This document shows positions 62,748 through 64,000 of a stretch of DNA of 64,000 nt, one piece after another. The stretch is from Chrysoperla carnea (lineage: Eukaryota > Arthropoda > Insecta > Neuroptera > Chrysopidae), in contig NC_058337.1 of assembly GCF_905475395.1 (NCBI RefSeq), positions 88,034,368-88,098,367 on the forward strand. The letters run 5' to 3'. A model generated the notes under the pieces. It saw only the letters and a list, made by a program, of their open reading frames with translations, was not told the origin of the DNA and made no database searches. The translations under genes and the position numbers were made by a program. Positions within the stretch are counted from its first letter, which is position 1; every line of letters starts with the position of its first letter.

Positions 62748-63721
62748 TTTACAGAGTTTCCGAACATTTGAAAGAACGGGATAAATTCATGGTTCTAATT
62801 TTCTTATCTGAATATCATCCGCAATATTCAACAATTTTAACTAATTTTAATTTCATAGCGCTATTAAAAATTGCCTGAGTTGAATGGAAAAGATCATTTA
62901 AAATTATCCATCTATTTCTTTTAAACTTATCTGTTCGTTGGTCGGCTATGAGTATTCATAAATTGGTTAACACTTATCTCCTTTAAACTGTCCAAAAAAG
63001 AAAATAACCTACTAAATTTAAAAGCGTATAGATTAAGCAATTAAAAATTCATTAATATTTTCATGACATATTATCTCAGGCAATATGAAAATAGATATTT
63101 TAAACAGGTAATGATGATAATTTTACTTATAAGAAATAGAATTAGTAAATTCTAAGAAAATAATTATTTAGGCAGTATGATCTAATTCGATTGATACCTA
63201 TTTCATGTCTCATGTAAACAGGTAGTATTTTTACCACGATTAAACCTTGACTCGTCAATAAATCCTTAAGGTAGGAAATAATCCAGGCGTTCGCTAAGAA
63301 AACGGACACACAACCAATGATTATGGAGTTTCAGCCATAAAACATGGAAATAGAGATAGTAAGCAAAATGTTTATTTTGAGTTAGCAAACAAGCTCCTCA
63401 CTCGAGAAGATGCATATTTCTCTAGTGCCCGATTTACATCAGTCGAGAGGTGGACACAATATTTTGGGAACGCCATCGATCACAAAATTCTTTACGAGGT
63501 ATTGTATATATGAACGTGCGTTCGTTTGTTATTGTAGTTAAATCGTAGACTACGAGCATAACAAGTTAAGCCTGATTAGCATGCCCTCAAATTTTTATTT
63601 CGATAATAAAGATAAGATAACGCATCAAGGATACTACTCTATTTAGAAACACAATAAAACAAGGAATCCTATAAAACTGACCAGAAATGTAACATATCAA
63701 CAAAAAATTACATATCAACAA

Positions 63722-64000
63722 GTCATGGACATAGACGAATGTCCTCTATTGCCCTTGACAACTTTTGACTAAAGCATTTTTCCGTAGTTAGCGTGTTTTT
63801 TTTTCGATTTAATGCAATTGACATATTTTTAAGTCGCATTTCCTCCGAAAGCTAACTACTAAAAGACCAAGAAGACGCAGATCAAATCTGACGCTAGAAT
63901 ATGATGTCCCACTTTAATCTGAATAATTTTTGTATGAAACATTTTTTTGTAGTGTACGTATTTTATATTTGGTTCCATCGAATCAAATGGGTTACCCCGT
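63722..64000 (-). mobile_element. partial relative of the 18525-19396 element, running to the window edge
   Basis: GTCATGGACATAGACGAATG, TCTATTGCCCTTGACAACTT and TGACTAAAGCATTTTTCCGT match the inverse of about 18760-18905. Later words (ATGATGTCCCACTTTAATCT) show a rearranged outer part. Truncated by the window end. Confidence 0.6.

Overview
This is eukaryotic nuclear DNA, most likely from an insect. It is strongly AT-rich, genes are split by long introns with GT-AG junctions, and nearly every kilobase outside exons carries remnants of small inverted-repeat (class II) transposons. Most long open frames are AT-rich noise. I found two recognisable protein-coding genes, one likely non-coding first exon, and about twenty mobile-element structures. 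I could not name the species; the coding sequences look like pterygote insect orthologues.

Region 1 (1-25.9 kb, + strand) is the 3' half of the insect TBC1D24 orthologue (skywalker, sky), a synaptic-vesicle TBC/TLDc protein. The 5' exons lie left of the window. In-window exons are 1963-2316 (end of the TBC domain), 9763-9849 (an in-phase 87-nt exon, probably a cassette), 22347-22505, 23890-24113 and 25274-25415 (TLDc domain and stop). Introns of up to 12.5 kb carry fold-back elements, a hAT MITE with a perfect 8-bp target-site duplication, a TA-flanked element of about 1 kb, a large tail-to-tail repeat pair and a decayed hAT transposase tail.

Region 2 (26-39 kb) is intergenic. It holds a pogo/Tigger-like MITE with TA target site, a MITE with a nested palindrome, a possible LINE relic and other repeats.

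Region 3 (39.2-45.3 kb, - strand) is a complete six-exon gene encoding a 298-residue BORCS6 (lyspersin) orthologue, a subunit of the lysosome-positioning BORC complex. About 700 bp upstream, on the opposite strand, a probable non-coding first exon ends in a consensus donor near 46197. No coding exon belonging to it was recognised to the right.

Region 4 (46.2-64 kb) is intron or intergenic DNA full of mobile elements. It has two convergent Helitron-like 3' ends, a 35-bp triple repeat, and the clearest element history of the window: a MITE with an 8-bp duplication that was itself hit by a TTAA-specific (piggyBac-type) element. I did not see an undescribed multi-gene system. The most noteworthy items are these nested or paired mobile elements and the candidate sky cassette exons.
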